From NCBI GenBank assembly GCA_019912425.1, contig JAIOIU010000039.1, positions 1 to 60,959 of the forward strand: 60,959 bases of DNA. Reading direction: 5' to 3'. Positions 16,480 to 25,470 of this stretch are shown here, one piece after another. Made by a program: the position numbers and the translations under genes. This DNA is from Candidatus Methylomirabilis tolerans. Lineage in GTDB: Bacteria > Methylomirabilota > Methylomirabilia > Methylomirabilales > Methylomirabilaceae. The notes under the pieces are model-generated. The model saw only the letters and a list, made by a program, of their open reading frames with translations. It did no database searches and was not told where the DNA came from. Position 1 is the first letter of the stretch. Every line of letters starts with the position of its first letter.

Positions 16480-17838
16480 ATGAAAACCACACAACGGCAC
16501 TTCGACGAGCAACTTCAGGAACTGAGAGCACACCTGTTGGCGATGGGAAGTCTGGCCGAGACGATGATCGTCAAGAGCGTCAAAGGGCTAGTCGAAAGGA
16601 ACGACACGCTGGTGCAGGAGGTGTTCACACACGAGGAGGAGATGGATCAGCGGTGCATCGAAACCGATCAGCGTTGTTTTACCCTCCTGGCCCTGCAACA
16701 GCCGATGGCCGGCGACCTCCGCTTTATTGCGGTTGCTATCAAGATCAATAGCGACATCGAGCGGATCGGCGACCTGGCAGTCAACATCGCCCAGGCGGCT
16801 TCAGTGCTCATCACGCAGCCCGCCCTGAAGCCGCTTATCGATATTCCGCGGATCGCCCTGCTCTGTCAGGAGATGGTGAAGAAAAGCCTGGACGCCTTTG
16901 TCGCACGAGATCCGGAGTTGGCCAGGATCGTCATTGAGTCGGACGATTCCGTCGATTCGTTGCGGGATCAGATCTTCCGGGAGCTCCTCACCTACATGAT
17001 GACCGATCCGGCCATCATCCCAAGAGCCCTGGACCTGATACTCGTCTCGCGCTACCTGGAGCGGATCGCCGATCATGCGACGAATATCGCGGAGGATGTC
17101 GTCTATATCGTTCGAGGTGAGGATATTCGGGAACGCGGGGACAAAGAGATACGAAAAGGCTTGAGACGCCAGACAAGCGTCTCACCTGAGATCTCGGGAG
17201 TTGAGCAAGTGGCAACCCTAACAGCCCACAGGCTGATGCCGGAGGAGCGCGAGTTTCTGAGCCTGATCGAATCCGCCGCACACAACCTTCTCGAGACTGC
17301 GAGGTTCCTGCAGACCATGTTCGAAGACTACACCGATCCCGCGGAGAAGTGGCGGAAGATCAGGGAGGCTGAACACGAGGGTGATGCCATCACCCACCGC
17401 ATCATGAAGCGACTGAACCAGACTTTTATCCCCTTCTTCGACCGGGAAAACCTTCACGCACTGGCATCGGCCATCGACGATGTTGTGGACTTCATCGAAG
17501 CCACGGCCTCCAGGATGGTACTCTACAAAATCGAACAGCCCACACCGGAATCCCGTGAGATGGTCACCCTCATTATGGCATCGGCGGAGCAGGTCGCGAA
17601 GGCCGTCAGCCAACTGCCGCGGTTCGACACTGTGCAAGAGATCTGCGTGGAGATCAACCGGCTGGAAAATGCCGCTGATGACCTCTTTCGCCGAGTGATT
17701 GCCCGCCTGTTTGAGAGTGATCTTCCGGTTCTCGAACTGACCAAATGGAAAGAGATCTACGAATCACTCGAAGGTGTAACCGACCGATGTGAGGATGTTG
17801 CGAACGTCGTCGAGACGATCGCTCTCAAGCATTCGTAA
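16480..17838 (+). CDS. phoU: PhoU-DUF47 fusion protein
   Basis: The protein has 452 residues, about twice normal PhoU. Residues 1-215 are a standard PhoU with its two three-helix bundles (QELRAHLLAMGSLAETMIVK, DLRFIAVAIKINSDIERIGD, ERIADHATNIAEDVVYI). A 30-residue linker follows. Residues 245-452 are a DUF47/PhoU-divergent domain (FLSLIESAAHNLLETARFLQ, HEGDAITHRIMKRLNQTFIP, DREDLHALASAIDDVVDFIE-like motif). PhoU links PstB activity to the PhoR kinase. DUF47 proteins normally partner low-affinity Pit transporters. A free-standing paralogue of the second half lies at 19188-19805. The order pstSCAB-phoU is classic. Confidence 0.88.
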   Translation: MKTTQRHFDEQLQELRAHLLAMGSLAETMIVKSVKGLVERNDTLVQEVFTHEEEMDQRCIETDQRCFTLLALQQPMAGDLRFIAVAIKINSDIERIGDLAVNIAQAASVLITQPALKPLIDIPRIALLCQEMVKKSLDAFVARDPELARIVIESDDSVDSLRDQIFRELLTYMMTDPAIIPRALDLILVSRYLERIADHATNIAEDVVYIVRGEDIRERGDKEIRKGLRRQTSVSPEISGVEQVATLTAHRLMPEEREFLSLIESAAHNLLETARFLQTMFEDYTDPAEKWRKIREAEHEGDAITHRIMKRLNQTFIPFFDRENLHALASAIDDVVDFIEATASRMVLYKIEQPTPESREMVTLIMASAEQVAKAVSQLPRFDTVQEICVEINRLENAADDLFRRVIARLFESDLPVLELTKWKEIYESLEGVTDRCEDVANVVETIALKHS

Positions 17839-17860
17839 GCCGGGGTCACACTCCTTAACC

Positions 17861-17887
17861 GTGAACCTTGAACTTTGAACCTTGAAC
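17861..17887. repeat. TTGAACY heptad repeat, copy 1
   Basis: Tandem near-identical heptamers (TGAACCT, TGAACTT, TGAACCT, TGAACG) sit between phoU and tatC, where two genes converge. Similar arrays occur at 26464-26491 and 27803-27830. Confidence 0.6.
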
Positions 17888-17890
17888 GCT

Positions 17891-18691
17891 TTAGATGCCT
17901 TCCGTCGCCTCCTGCGAGGCGACGGCCGGTTTTCTGACCAGAAGGCGGGCGGCCAGGATCCCAATCTCATAGAGCAGGTACATCGGCACAGCCATCAATG
18001 TCTGGTTAAAGACATCCGGCGTGGGGGTCAGAATGGCGGCGATCGCGAAGACGGCTAGAATCGCATACTTCCGATTTCTGGCAAGAAACTGTGGCGTCAC
18101 CAGGCCCATCTTCGCCGCAATACCGATGACTAACGGAAGCTCAAAGACCAAGCCGAAACCCAACAGAAATTTTGTGGTAAAGTCCACGTAGTTGCCGACG
18201 GAGATCATCGGCTTCAGGTTCTCCGTTTTGTAGGTCAGGAGGAAGTTCAGGGCGAACGGGAGGACAAAATAGAAGCAGAACAGCAGGCCACAAATAAAGA
18301 AGACGGTGGCCAACACAACAAATGGGAGAGCATAGCGCTTCTCGTGAGGGAGCAGGCCTGGCGCAATGAATTTCCAGATCTGATAGAGGACGATCGGCAA
18401 GACGATCATCAGGCCAGCCACAAAGGCGATCTTCATGTGCATCCAGAAGGCCTCGGCTGGAGCCAGGAAGATCAGGTCAAGAGAGGGACCCGTACGCGGA
18501 ATGGATTGCAGGAAAGGATAGGTCCGGGAGAAAACCAGATCGGTCGTCAGTGGGCGCTTGAGATATCGGAGGATCGTCTCGGAATAGTTGAACGTGAGCG
18601 TGAAGCCGATCCCGATGGCGACCAGCGAGATGAGGATCCGCCGTCGAAGCTCCTCCAGATGGGAGAAGAACGACATCTTCTCATCAAACAT
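17891..18691 (-). CDS. tatC: Sec-independent translocase subunit TatC
   Basis: A 266-residue membrane protein with the TatC N-terminus ([20 protein letters not shown]), the conserved [20 protein letters not shown] and six hydrophobic segments, ending with cytosolic ATEGI. TatC recognises twin-arginine signals of folded exported proteins. It overlaps the tatA gene upstream by 8 bp, so the two are translated from one message. Confidence 0.95.
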   Translation of the reverse strand: MFDEKMSFFSHLEELRRRILISLVAIGIGFTLTFNYSETILRYLKRPLTTDLVFSRTYPFLQSIPRTGPSLDLIFLAPAEAFWMHMKIAFVAGLMIVLPIVLYQIWKFIAPGLLPHEKRYALPFVVLATVFFICGLLFCFYFVLPFALNFLLTYKTENLKPMISVGNYVDFTTKFLLGFGLVFELPLVIGIAAKMGLVTPQFLARNRKYAILAVFAIAAILTPTPDVFNQTLMAVPMYLLYEIGILAARLLVRKPAVASQEATEGI

Positions 18692-18971
18692 TCCGCGTCT
18701 CGTGCGTTCCCTTCGGCGTATCCTCCTGGCCTACGGTCGGAGGCGTTTTGGCATTCGCAGTGTGCTGCTCTTCGCGCGTCGGCGCACTTGCCTTTTCCTC
18801 CTCGGTCGATAGCTCGGCAGTCAACCCCTCCTTCAGCTCATCAGAGGCCCGCCTGAATTCTGCCATGGCCCGGCCCAGTGACCGACCAAGATCCGGCAGT
18901 TTACTGGGGCCGAAGACCAAGAGCGCAATGATAAAAATAACGATCAGCTCCTGCATCCCCAATCCGAACAT
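18684..18971 (-). CDS. tatA: Twin-arginine translocase TatA/TatB-type subunit
   Basis: A 95-residue protein with a short N-terminal membrane helix ([17 protein letters not shown]), the hinge [14 protein letters not shown], an amphipathic helix ([17 protein letters not shown]) and a polar tail. This is the TatA/TatB layout; TatA is favoured by the short length. It is the only TatA-like gene here, so it may serve both roles. Confidence 0.9.
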   Translation of the reverse strand: MFGLGMQELIVIFIIALLVFGPSKLPDLGRSLGRAMAEFRRASDELKEGLTAELSTEEEKASAPTREEQHTANAKTPPTVGQEDTPKGTHETRNV

Positions 18972-19187
18972 CGTACATACTCCTCACATACGTGAACGAC
19001 CTATCCGTATCCCGCAACTCAGCCTACCCCTGACCTATAGGAAAGTCAAGCTTCCGTCTGTTTGGTCTATCTCGTCTATCTAGTTCATTTGGTGGGGAGA
19101 GGTGCCGAACGAACAAGACTGGACCGCTGAGGAATGTGGTTATCCGAGGTGATGCGAGACATCTCCTCGATTGATAGGTTGTGCGTA

Positions 19188-19805
19188 TCAGGTACTTTTC
19201 AACACCAAGGATTCGACGATGTTAGCCACATCTTCACACCTGTCGGTGGTCATCTCCATCGTCTCGTAAATCTCCTTCCACTTGATCACATCTATCGGGT
19301 CGTGCCCCTTATCAAAAAGGTCGGCAATCGCCTCTCGGCTGATCTCATCAGCCATGTTCTCCAGCCGATTAATCTCGATGCAATGTTCCATCACATTGTC
19401 CACCCGCTCGAGATTCAACACCGCTTTCACAATCTCCTCCGCCGATTTCAGGATCACATGGGCAAGTTTCCCGGCCTCCTGGGTGGACTGTTTGATCTTG
19501 TACAGATTCATGCGAGAGGCCGATGCCTCGATCAGGTCCATGACATCATCCATCGCCACAGCCAGACCGTGAATGTCTTCGCGGTCGATGGGGGTAATGA
19601 ATGTCCGGTTCAACTTTCGAATGATCTGGTGGGTGAGCTTGTCTCCCACGTGTTCGAGCTCTTCGAGTCGCTTCCATCGTTCCTGAAAGTCCGCGCCTCG
19701 TTCATCCGTCATCTGAACGAGGACTTTTGCGCCTTCCAATATGTTATTGGCTGCTTTGTCGAAGTACTCAAAGACCTTCTCTTCCCGTGGGATCAGTCTG
19801 AACAT
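19188..19805 (-). CDS. DUF47 (PhoU-divergent) protein
   Basis: This 205-residue all-helical protein matches the C-terminal half of the PhoU fusion at 16480 motif for motif (HVGDKLTHQIIRKLNRTFIT, DREDIHGLAVAMDDVMDLIE, KWKEIYETMEMTTDRCEDVA). DUF47 proteins usually accompany Pit-type phosphate permeases and modulate them. No pit gene is next to it here. A role in phosphate uptake control is likely but unproven. Confidence 0.85.
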   Translation of the reverse strand: MFRLIPREEKVFEYFDKAANNILEGAKVLVQMTDERGADFQERWKRLEELEHVGDKLTHQIIRKLNRTFITPIDREDIHGLAVAMDDVMDLIEASASRMNLYKIKQSTQEAGKLAHVILKSAEEIVKAVLNLERVDNVMEHCIEINRLENMADEISREAIADLFDKGHDPIDVIKWKEIYETMEMTTDRCEDVANIVESLVLKST

Positions 19806-19836
19806 CCCGGGTGCAACCTCACAACGGTAAAGCGAG

Positions 19837-20253
19837 CTATCTGGACCCTGCTCGCTCGGTAATCATCCCTACTGTCTCGATACCGGAAGACTTGATGGCA
19901 TCCATCACATCGATGACGAAGCCGTATGGGACCTTGGCATCGCCGCGTAAGTAGAGTACCCGCTCCTTCCCGGAACTGGTCATGGATTTGAGGTGAGCTT
20001 CAAGCTTCTCCCTGGGTACCTCCTCATTATTGACAAAAATGCGGCTATCTTTCGTCACCGTCAAGGTGATGCGATCCTCTTCTTTTACCTGTGACGCCTG
20101 CGCCGTCGGAAGCTGGACATCAGTCCCACGTTGGAGCATCGGAGTCGTCACCATGAAGATAATCAGCAGGACGAGTGTCACGTCCACCAGAGGGGTCACA
20201 TTGATTTCTGACAGCATTCGTCGATCTTTCCCATTGTTAGACTGCATGCCCAT
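19837..20253 (-). CDS. exbD: ExbD/TolR-type biopolymer transport protein
   Basis: A 138-residue protein with a single N-terminal membrane helix containing the proton-coupling aspartate (INVTPLVDVTLVLLIIFMVT) and a periplasmic domain ending ...DVMDAIKSSGIETVGMITER. It partners the ExbB/TolQ homologue encoded 15 bp upstream. Without TonB, TolA or Pal genes nearby, the Exb and Tol alternatives cannot be separated. Confidence 0.88.
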   Translation of the reverse strand: MGMQSNNGKDRRMLSEINVTPLVDVTLVLLIIFMVTTPMLQRGTDVQLPTAQASQVKEEDRITLTVTKDSRIFVNNEEVPREKLEAHLKSMTSSGKERVLYLRGDAKVPYGFVIDVMDAIKSSGIETVGMITERAGSR

Positions 20254-20268
20254 CCTCTTTAGTCCTCT

Positions 20269-20946
20269 TTAGTCCTCGTGATGGGCGGCCCGATCCAACA
20301 GCCTATCCACCATCTCTGAGGCCGCATTATCCATTGCTGCGGTAAACAGTTTGACCCTGCCGACGAAATAGTTATACGCAATGACCGCGGGAATCGCGAC
20401 GAATAAACCGGCGGCTGTTGCCACGAGCGCTTCGGCGATCCCGGCTGACACCGTACCCAGCCCGCCGGACCCCGTTTTAGCCATCGCCCCAAAGGCTCGA
20501 ATGATCCCCAGAACGGTTCCGAAAAGGCCGACAAACGGGCTGACATTGCCAAGGGTTGCCAATGAACCCAAATACCGTTCCAGACGGGAGATCTCTGTAG
20601 AGGTTGTCCGCTGCATAGCCCCCTTGCATGATTCCAGCCGACGCGCAAACCGCTTACTAAAGAGGGCCGGATATTCCTGGTCAATGATAGCCAGGAGCCC
20701 GGCCTCCAGGACCTTGGCAACCGGGCTGCCGGCATTCTGTTCGCACAGGCGGAGCGCCTCAGCCATCTTCCCATCCGCCACATACTGCAACCCCTTTTCG
20801 GTCACCTGTTCGGTCGCTTGCTGGGCCTTATAGAAGGTATAGAGTCGCTCGCCGATCACCGCGAGTGAAAAGATGGACAGCATCACGAGGATCATCATCG
20901 TGATCCCGCCTTGGGCAATAAAATGAAAGATTCCCTGTTCCATCAT
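20269..20946 (-). CDS. exbB: ExbB/TolQ/MotA-type proton channel
   Basis: This 225-residue protein has three membrane segments: residues 13-35 (GGITMMILVMLSIFSLAVIG), then a cytoplasmic loop, then LGNVSPFVGLFGTVLGIIRA and IAEALVATAAGLFVAIPAVI, both highly conserved in ExbB/TolQ. With the ExbD-like protein it forms a proton-driven motor for TonB transport or for Tol-Pal outer-membrane maintenance. It heads a two-gene unit. Confidence 0.9.
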   Translation of the reverse strand: MMEQGIFHFIAQGGITMMILVMLSIFSLAVIGERLYTFYKAQQATEQVTEKGLQYVADGKMAEALRLCEQNAGSPVAKVLEAGLLAIIDQEYPALFSKRFARRLESCKGAMQRTTSTEISRLERYLGSLATLGNVSPFVGLFGTVLGIIRAFGAMAKTGSGGLGTVSAGIAEALVATAAGLFVAIPAVIAYNYFVGRVKLFTAAMDNAASEMVDRLLDRAAHHED

Positions 20947-21221
20947 ATCGGATTATCCTTCCATATCAGGTAGATAGACCGAGGACTGAAGGTGTTATGG
21001 TATAAATAGTGCGCGTGGCAGCTCAAGACTTCCCTAGAAGGTCGGATATAACCTACCGCGAACGTTACGCGATGTTTGATACTTTATGTGCTTCGGCTTT
21101 CCTTCAGCCTTCAGTCTAATCACCTTGCTGGTTACTTGCCTTTATTGTATAGCATGGAATCGCAGCGAACGGAAGCGGATAACGAATCAGACAAGGCCAA
21201 ACAGAGGCAGCATCTCGATCA

Positions 21222-21815
21222 TTACTCTGTGCCCCGCCACCGATTCGGCAAGTCGGTGTGGAGACCGATCTGGTCCAGTACTCGTCCGATGATCTGGTCC
21301 ACCAACTCCTCGACCGTTGCCGCCTTTTGATAGAACGGCGGAACCGGCGGAACGATGCTGACACCCGACCTGGCCAACGTCAACATCTGTTCCAGGTGGA
21401 TGGCGGTAAAGGGGCTCTCCCTCACCACAAGAGCAAGACGCTTCCCCTCCTTCAGGACAACGTCGGCCGCTCTTGCGATCAAGGTTTCGGCGTAGCCGGT
21501 GGCGATGGCCGCCAAGCTCTTCATCGAGCATGGCGAGACAATCATCGCGACCACGTTGGGCGAGACATAGGAACCACTCGAAATGGACGCGCCGAGGTCC
21601 CGATCGTCGTGGAAAAAGGTAGCGAGGCGCTTGAGATCCTCCACTGTGCGTCCGCACTCCTCCCGAAGCGTCGCCCTCGCCCCTTCGGACACGATCAGAT
21701 GGACAGGCAGACCAAGCTCGCAAAGCACTTCGAGCATGCGAATGCCCAGAACAGCACCGCTCGCCCCGGTAATCCCCAGAATATATTCCTGCTTCGCGTC
21801 GATCCGATTCACCAT
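21222..21815 (-). CDS. ubiX: Flavin prenyltransferase UbiX
   Basis: A 197-residue flavoprotein with the UbiX motifs ILGITGASGAVLGIRMLEVL at the start, IVSPCSMKSLAAIATGYAE in the middle and LVVRESPFTAIHLEQML with PPVPPFYQKAATVEELVDQI near the end. UbiX makes prenylated FMN for the UbiD decarboxylase of ubiquinone/menaquinone-type pathways. No ubiD is adjacent. The gene appears to stand alone. Confidence 0.95.
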   Translation of the reverse strand: MVNRIDAKQEYILGITGASGAVLGIRMLEVLCELGLPVHLIVSEGARATLREECGRTVEDLKRLATFFHDDRDLGASISSGSYVSPNVVAMIVSPCSMKSLAAIATGYAETLIARAADVVLKEGKRLALVVRESPFTAIHLEQMLTLARSGVSIVPPVPPFYQKAATVEELVDQIIGRVLDQIGLHTDLPNRWRGTE

Positions 21816-22085
21816 GGCTGCGTGAGCTCAGTGCGTGCCGCGGATCCGTCCGGCAGACGATCGAGCAGCTCCCTCACGGTTTCCTTTGCTCTCATGGGAA
21901 GACCTCCAGCGACGAACTCATTGCACGCCATCACTGACTTATGCGCCAAGCGTGCACGATCCGCCTATTCTTTCTATCCTACCGCATGAATGAAGTGGAT
22001 GTTCAAGTTGAGCGGCCTGCCGGGGCTGCAAAGCTGGGTCAATCACGGGGGTCGCTCCCTTTAGCTTTCTGCCGCCCAGGTTCAA
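21816..22085. other. Gap upstream of ubiX, no intact gene
   Basis: No convincing coding frame; the ubiX promoter must lie here. The right part probably includes decayed upstream sequence of the transposase fragment that follows. Confidence 0.45.
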
Positions 22086-22216
22086 CCGCAGGCTTGGAAG
22101 AAATCGAAGATGGCATCTGGAACGTCTACTTCGGCCCGCTCACACTCGGCCGGCTCCATGAACGACACATGCGCATCGAGGATGAATATGGTCGATTAAC
22201 GCGCCACAAGGTGTAA
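22086..22216 (+). pseudogene. Transposase C-terminal remnant (IS481-like)
   Basis: The last 40 residues before a TAA, LEEIEDGIWNVYFGPLTLGR then EDEYGRLTRHKV, resemble the C-terminal beta-domain of DDE transposases of the IS481-like group. No catalytic DDE core precedes it. This is the tail of a lost insertion sequence. Confidence 0.5.
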
Positions 22217-22238
22217 CCCATGTCCCCGTACTGTTTTG

Positions 22239-22682
22239 TTACCTATCTCCCCGGCCGGTCAGTTTGTGCGAAAGAGCTGCATTGTGTCCCGTTACCTTAT
22301 ACTCGCCAGGTTCCGCCGGAAGCACAAAGTGACGTTTACCGTCGTTCGCGACACGAGCGAACTCACCTGTGTCCTGTATCACGCGACCCCTGTTTGATCC
22401 GCCATGGGTTGATTGCTGCGAATTGCAGTTGGGACAGAGAAAGCGGAGGTTCGCGGGGCTATTGTCTCCGCTCACTCCATTCACGTGGTCCAGCACGAGC
22501 TGTAGTGGCCCACCGGTCCAGCGGAGATTGCCGGAGTGGAACTGGCAGGTCGGAATATCACAGCGATACGGGATTGGCGGAGATTGCTGAGCTCGCCATT
22601 CGAGAAAATGACGTCGGACAGTGGACTGGGGGCGACGCCCTTTCCGGTAACACAAAACGCTACGTTGGGAGAGTTTCGCCAT
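22239..22682 (-). CDS. HNH endonuclease-like protein
   Basis: A 147-residue protein whose middle holds an HNH zinc-finger nuclease core: CDIPTC, then LVLDHVNGVSGDNSPANLRF with the H and N, then LCPNCNSQ. About 40 basic residues come before it. The last 20 residues run into sequence flanking the transposase remnant, so the natural C-terminus may have been replaced. It stands alone, so a role in defence or in a mobile element is possible. Start at 22682 is the only ATG in frame. Confidence 0.6.
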   Translation of the reverse strand: MAKLSQRSVLCYRKGRRPQSTVRRHFLEWRAQQSPPIPYRCDIPTCQFHSGNLRWTGGPLQLVLDHVNGVSGDNSPANLRFLCPNCNSQQSTHGGSNRGRVIQDTGEFARVANDGKRHFVLPAEPGEYKVTGHNAALSHKLTGRGDR

Positions 22683-22884
22683 ATGCTGTTTTCCAAGGGC
22701 TTAACAGATATTAGCCAATACGTCTTGAACGGACTCTACGATGGTGATGCATAAAATGCAACACGATACGCATAACGCAAAAACAGAGAGATAGGGGTGT
22801 GTCATTGATCCTAAAGTCCCCCCCCATCCACACCTCCCCCCGAATCGAGTCCCGGGCAGGCTCTCAAGGGGGAAAGGGATCTTC

Positions 22885-23469
22885 TCAGACCTGCCGATGG
22901 AGCGGGTCGATGCCGAAGCGGAGGAGGAGCGTGCGCAGCCTGCCGAGCGGCAGCCCAACGACATTGGTAAAGCTCCCCTTGATCCCCTCGATGAAGGCCT
23001 CGGCAGCTCCCTGGATCGCGTAGCCCCCGGCCTTATCAAACGGCTCACCCGTCCGGACATAGGCGTCAATCTCCTCATCCGACAAGGCCCGCATCTGTAC
23101 CTCGGTCACCTCGTGTCCGATCTCTGCTCTCCCGTCAGAGGCCTGCACAAGCGCAAGCCCCGTCATGACCAGATGGCTCCGGCCACTTAACAGGCGTAGA
23201 AACTCCTTGGCCTCTTCCTGATCTTTCGGCTTACCCAGAGGGCGACCGTCACATTCGACGATGGTGTCTGCGCCAAGGACCAACCCCTCCCCTACCCGAG
23301 CGGCCACCTCGGCCGCCTTTCGAAGGGCCAGGGTCTCGGCGTGGCATGCTGTCGTCGTCCCTGGCAACGGACCCGCCTCGTCAATCGAGCTGGGGATGAT
23401 CCGATGCTCAACCCACAGCGCCTGCAGCAGCGCCTCTCGCCTGGGAGAAGCAGACGCCAGGATAATCAT
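22885..23469 (-). CDS. maf: Maf-like nucleotide pyrophosphatase
   Basis: A 194-residue Maf protein with IILASASPRREALLQAL at the N-terminus, the catalytic VLGADTIVECDGRPLGKP and the conserved YAIQGAAEAFIEGIKGSFTNVVGLPLG near the end (shown here in part). Maf enzymes hydrolyse dTTP/UTP and modified nucleotides, and are linked to septum inhibition. Its ATG overlaps the stop of the DUF4321 gene. Confidence 0.93.
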   Translation of the reverse strand: MIILASASPRREALLQALWVEHRIIPSSIDEAGPLPGTTTACHAETLALRKAAEVAARVGEGLVLGADTIVECDGRPLGKPKDQEEAKEFLRLLSGRSHLVMTGLALVQASDGRAEIGHEVTEVQMRALSDEEIDAYVRTGEPFDKAGGYAIQGAAEAFIEGIKGSFTNVVGLPLGRLRTLLLRFGIDPLHRQV

Positions 23470-23756
23470 AACTTCCGGTAGAGTAAGAGGGCCAGGCCAA
23501 TGCCCAGCACGCTCGAGAGATTGATCTTCACGGTAAAACCGAAGGAGACGCTTAGGACCTTCAGGTTGAGGGTTGCAGGCGGCGAGAGCCCAGGATTAAT
23601 TCCCGTACTAAAGATCTTTTCCAATGTCCCGCCAGGGACCATGGCAGCGATGACCTCTCCTATCACGGTCCCTATCAATGCCCCCAATATGAGGATCACC
23701 AGCAGCATAATCACGCTGTCACTTCGTTTAGCCAATCGATCCTCCCATGTGGCCAT
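23466..23756 (-). CDS. DUF4321 small membrane protein
   Basis: From the ATG at 23756 the product is 96 residues, starting MATWEDRLAKR; an upstream ATG at 23774 adds six. Two hydrophobic segments (VIMLLVILILGALIGTVIGE and SVLGIGLALLLYRKL) flank a loop with KVLSVSFGFTVKINL. DUF4321 proteins are commonly encoded next to maf, as here with a 4-bp overlap. Function unknown. Confidence 0.7.
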   Translation of the reverse strand: MATWEDRLAKRSDSVIMLLVILILGALIGTVIGEVIAAMVPGGTLEKIFSTGINPGLSPPATLNLKVLSVSFGFTVKINLSSVLGIGLALLLYRKL

Positions 23757-23784
23757 GGCCGCACCACGGTGCACGAAAACCCCC

Positions 23785-23866
23785 TCAATCCCCCTTTACG
23801 AAAGGGGGAGGTAAGGAAACGTAGAAGTGTCCCCCTTTTTTTTTGAAAGGGGGGACAGGGGGGTTT
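23785..23866. repeat. C-rich double hairpin element
   Basis: Two hairpins, CCCCCTTTACGAAAGGGGG (23790-23808) and GTCCCCCTTT with AAAGGGGGGAC (23830-23857), are flanked by CCCCCT and GGGGGG runs that can pair across. It lies between cobA-hemD and DUF4321, both on the minus strand. It can end the hem transcript or be a dispersed repeat unit. Confidence 0.6.
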
Positions 23867-23937
23867 GTCTGAAGCTGCCGGTTGAGCACTGATTGCTCAA
23901 TACTATTTTCGAAGGAACGCTAGGAACCCGACCCACG

Positions 23938-25470
23938 CTATCCCGCAGCCGATGTTCGATAATACTGGACGATGGCGTCAACCAGGGATGGGATGGTGTA
24001 TTGCTTCGGGACGATGTCGATCGGCAAGCCGAAGCGTTCGGCTGTCTCTCGTGTGATAGGGCCGATACACGCGACGCGCACCCCTTCGCAAAGCGCCTTC
24101 AAATCTTCCTGCCCGAGCGCCTCGACAAAATTGGTGACGGTGGAGGAGCTGGTAAAGGTAACAAGGTCGATCTTCCGATTCTTAAGAAGCGGCTTTAAGA
24201 GTTCAGCGGACCTATTTGATTTCACAGTTCTATATACCGGCACTACGTCAACGGTTGCGCCCCGCTGCTCGAGATCCTTCGGCAACAGATCCCTCGCGAC
24301 TTCGGCCCGTGGCAGCAGGATCTTCGCACCTTGCAGATCATACGGCTTCAGCGCCTCGATGACTCCCTCGGCGCGGAATTCCGCCGGGACCACGTCGGGG
24401 ATCACGGCATATCTCTCGAGTGCGTCGGCGGTTGCAGGTCCGATAGCACAAATCCTGGCGGCTCCCAGGCGTCTGGCATCCCGGCGAAGCTCACGTAGCC
24501 GGCAAAAAAAGGCATCGACGCCGTTCGCGCTGGTAAAGATCACCCACTGGTAGCTTTCGAGCCACCCGATAGCCTGATCCAACGGCTCCCAGCTCTTGGG
24601 CGGTACGATCTCAATAAGGGGAACCTCCAGAACCTCCGCGCCTTGTCCCTCCAGCAACTCGCCGAAGCGACCCGCCTGCTCACGGGTCCTGGTCACAAGG
24701 ATTCGTTTCCCGAAGAGCGGCCGCTGCTCGAACCAGTTTAGCCGCTCTCGAAGCCGAACAACATCGCCGACCACCAGAACCGCAGGCGGCCCCATCCCGC
24801 GCATTTGGGCAAGCGCCACGATATTTTCGAGCGTACCAGTGACCGTTTCCTGTTCGGGCTTGGTGCCCCAGTGCATGACGGCGGCAGGCGTCTCTTTAGA
24901 TCGACCATACCCGAGGAGCTTGTCGACAATCGTTGGAAGGTTGCTACAGCCCATGAGGAACACCAACGTTCCGACGCCGGTCGCAACTTTGTCCCAGGCG
25001 ATTACCGACGTCTGCTTCGAAGGATCCTCGTGTCCGGTCAGAATGGCGACGGTCGAGGCGTAATCGCGGTGGGTGAGGGGGATGCCTGCATACGCCGGTA
25101 CGGCTATCGCTGAAGTGATCCCTGGAACAACCTCGAAGGGAATGCCTGCCTGAAACAGCTCCTCCCCTTCTTCGCCACCCCGCCCGAAGATAAACGGGTC
25201 ACCCCCTTTCAGCCTCGCCACCACCTTTCCGGCCAGAGCCTTGTCGATCAACAGGCGGTCGATCTCCGTCTGTGTGGCGGCATCGGCGTCGCCGCCCTTC
25301 TTACCGACGTAGATCAGCTCGGCGTCATGCTTCGCATAGGAAAGGAGGCGGGGATTAGCGAGGTAGTCATACACGATTACATCGGCCTCACGAAGACACG
25401 CGACGCCACGTAGTGTAAAAAGGCCTGGATCACCAGGCCCGGCGCCAATGAGATAGACCTTTCCCTTCAT
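23938..25470 (-). CDS. cobA-hemD: Fused uroporphyrinogen-III methyltransferase / synthase
   Basis: This 510-residue fusion has an N-terminal SAM-dependent uroporphyrinogen-III C-methyltransferase (residues 1-245: KVYLIGAGPGDPGLFTLRG, LKGGDPFIFGRGGEE, PGITSAIAVPAYAGIPLTHR). A HemD domain follows from about 255 (LFGKRILVTRTREQAGRFGE, VIFTSANGVDAFF, DLVTFTSSSTVTNF). One chain thus closes the uro'gen III ring and diverts part of it to precorrin-2 for siroheme or cobalamin. The start overlaps the hemC stop by four bases. Such fusions are common in Clostridia, NC10 and deltaproteobacteria. Confidence 0.95.
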   Translation of the reverse strand: MKGKVYLIGAGPGDPGLFTLRGVACLREADVIVYDYLANPRLLSYAKHDAELIYVGKKGGDADAATQTEIDRLLIDKALAGKVVARLKGGDPFIFGRGGEEGEELFQAGIPFEVVPGITSAIAVPAYAGIPLTHRDYASTVAILTGHEDPSKQTSVIAWDKVATGVGTLVFLMGCSNLPTIVDKLLGYGRSKETPAAVMHWGTKPEQETVTGTLENIVALAQMRGMGPPAVLVVGDVVRLRERLNWFEQRPLFGKRILVTRTREQAGRFGELLEGQGAEVLEVPLIEIVPPKSWEPLDQAIGWLESYQWVIFTSANGVDAFFCRLRELRRDARRLGAARICAIGPATADALERYAVIPDVVPAEFRAEGVIEALKPYDLQGAKILLPRAEVARDLLPKDLEQRGATVDVVPVYRTVKSNRSAELLKPLLKNRKIDLVTFTSSSTVTNFVEALGQEDLKALCEGVRVACIGPITRETAERFGLPIDIVPKQYTIPSLVDAIVQYYRTSAAG

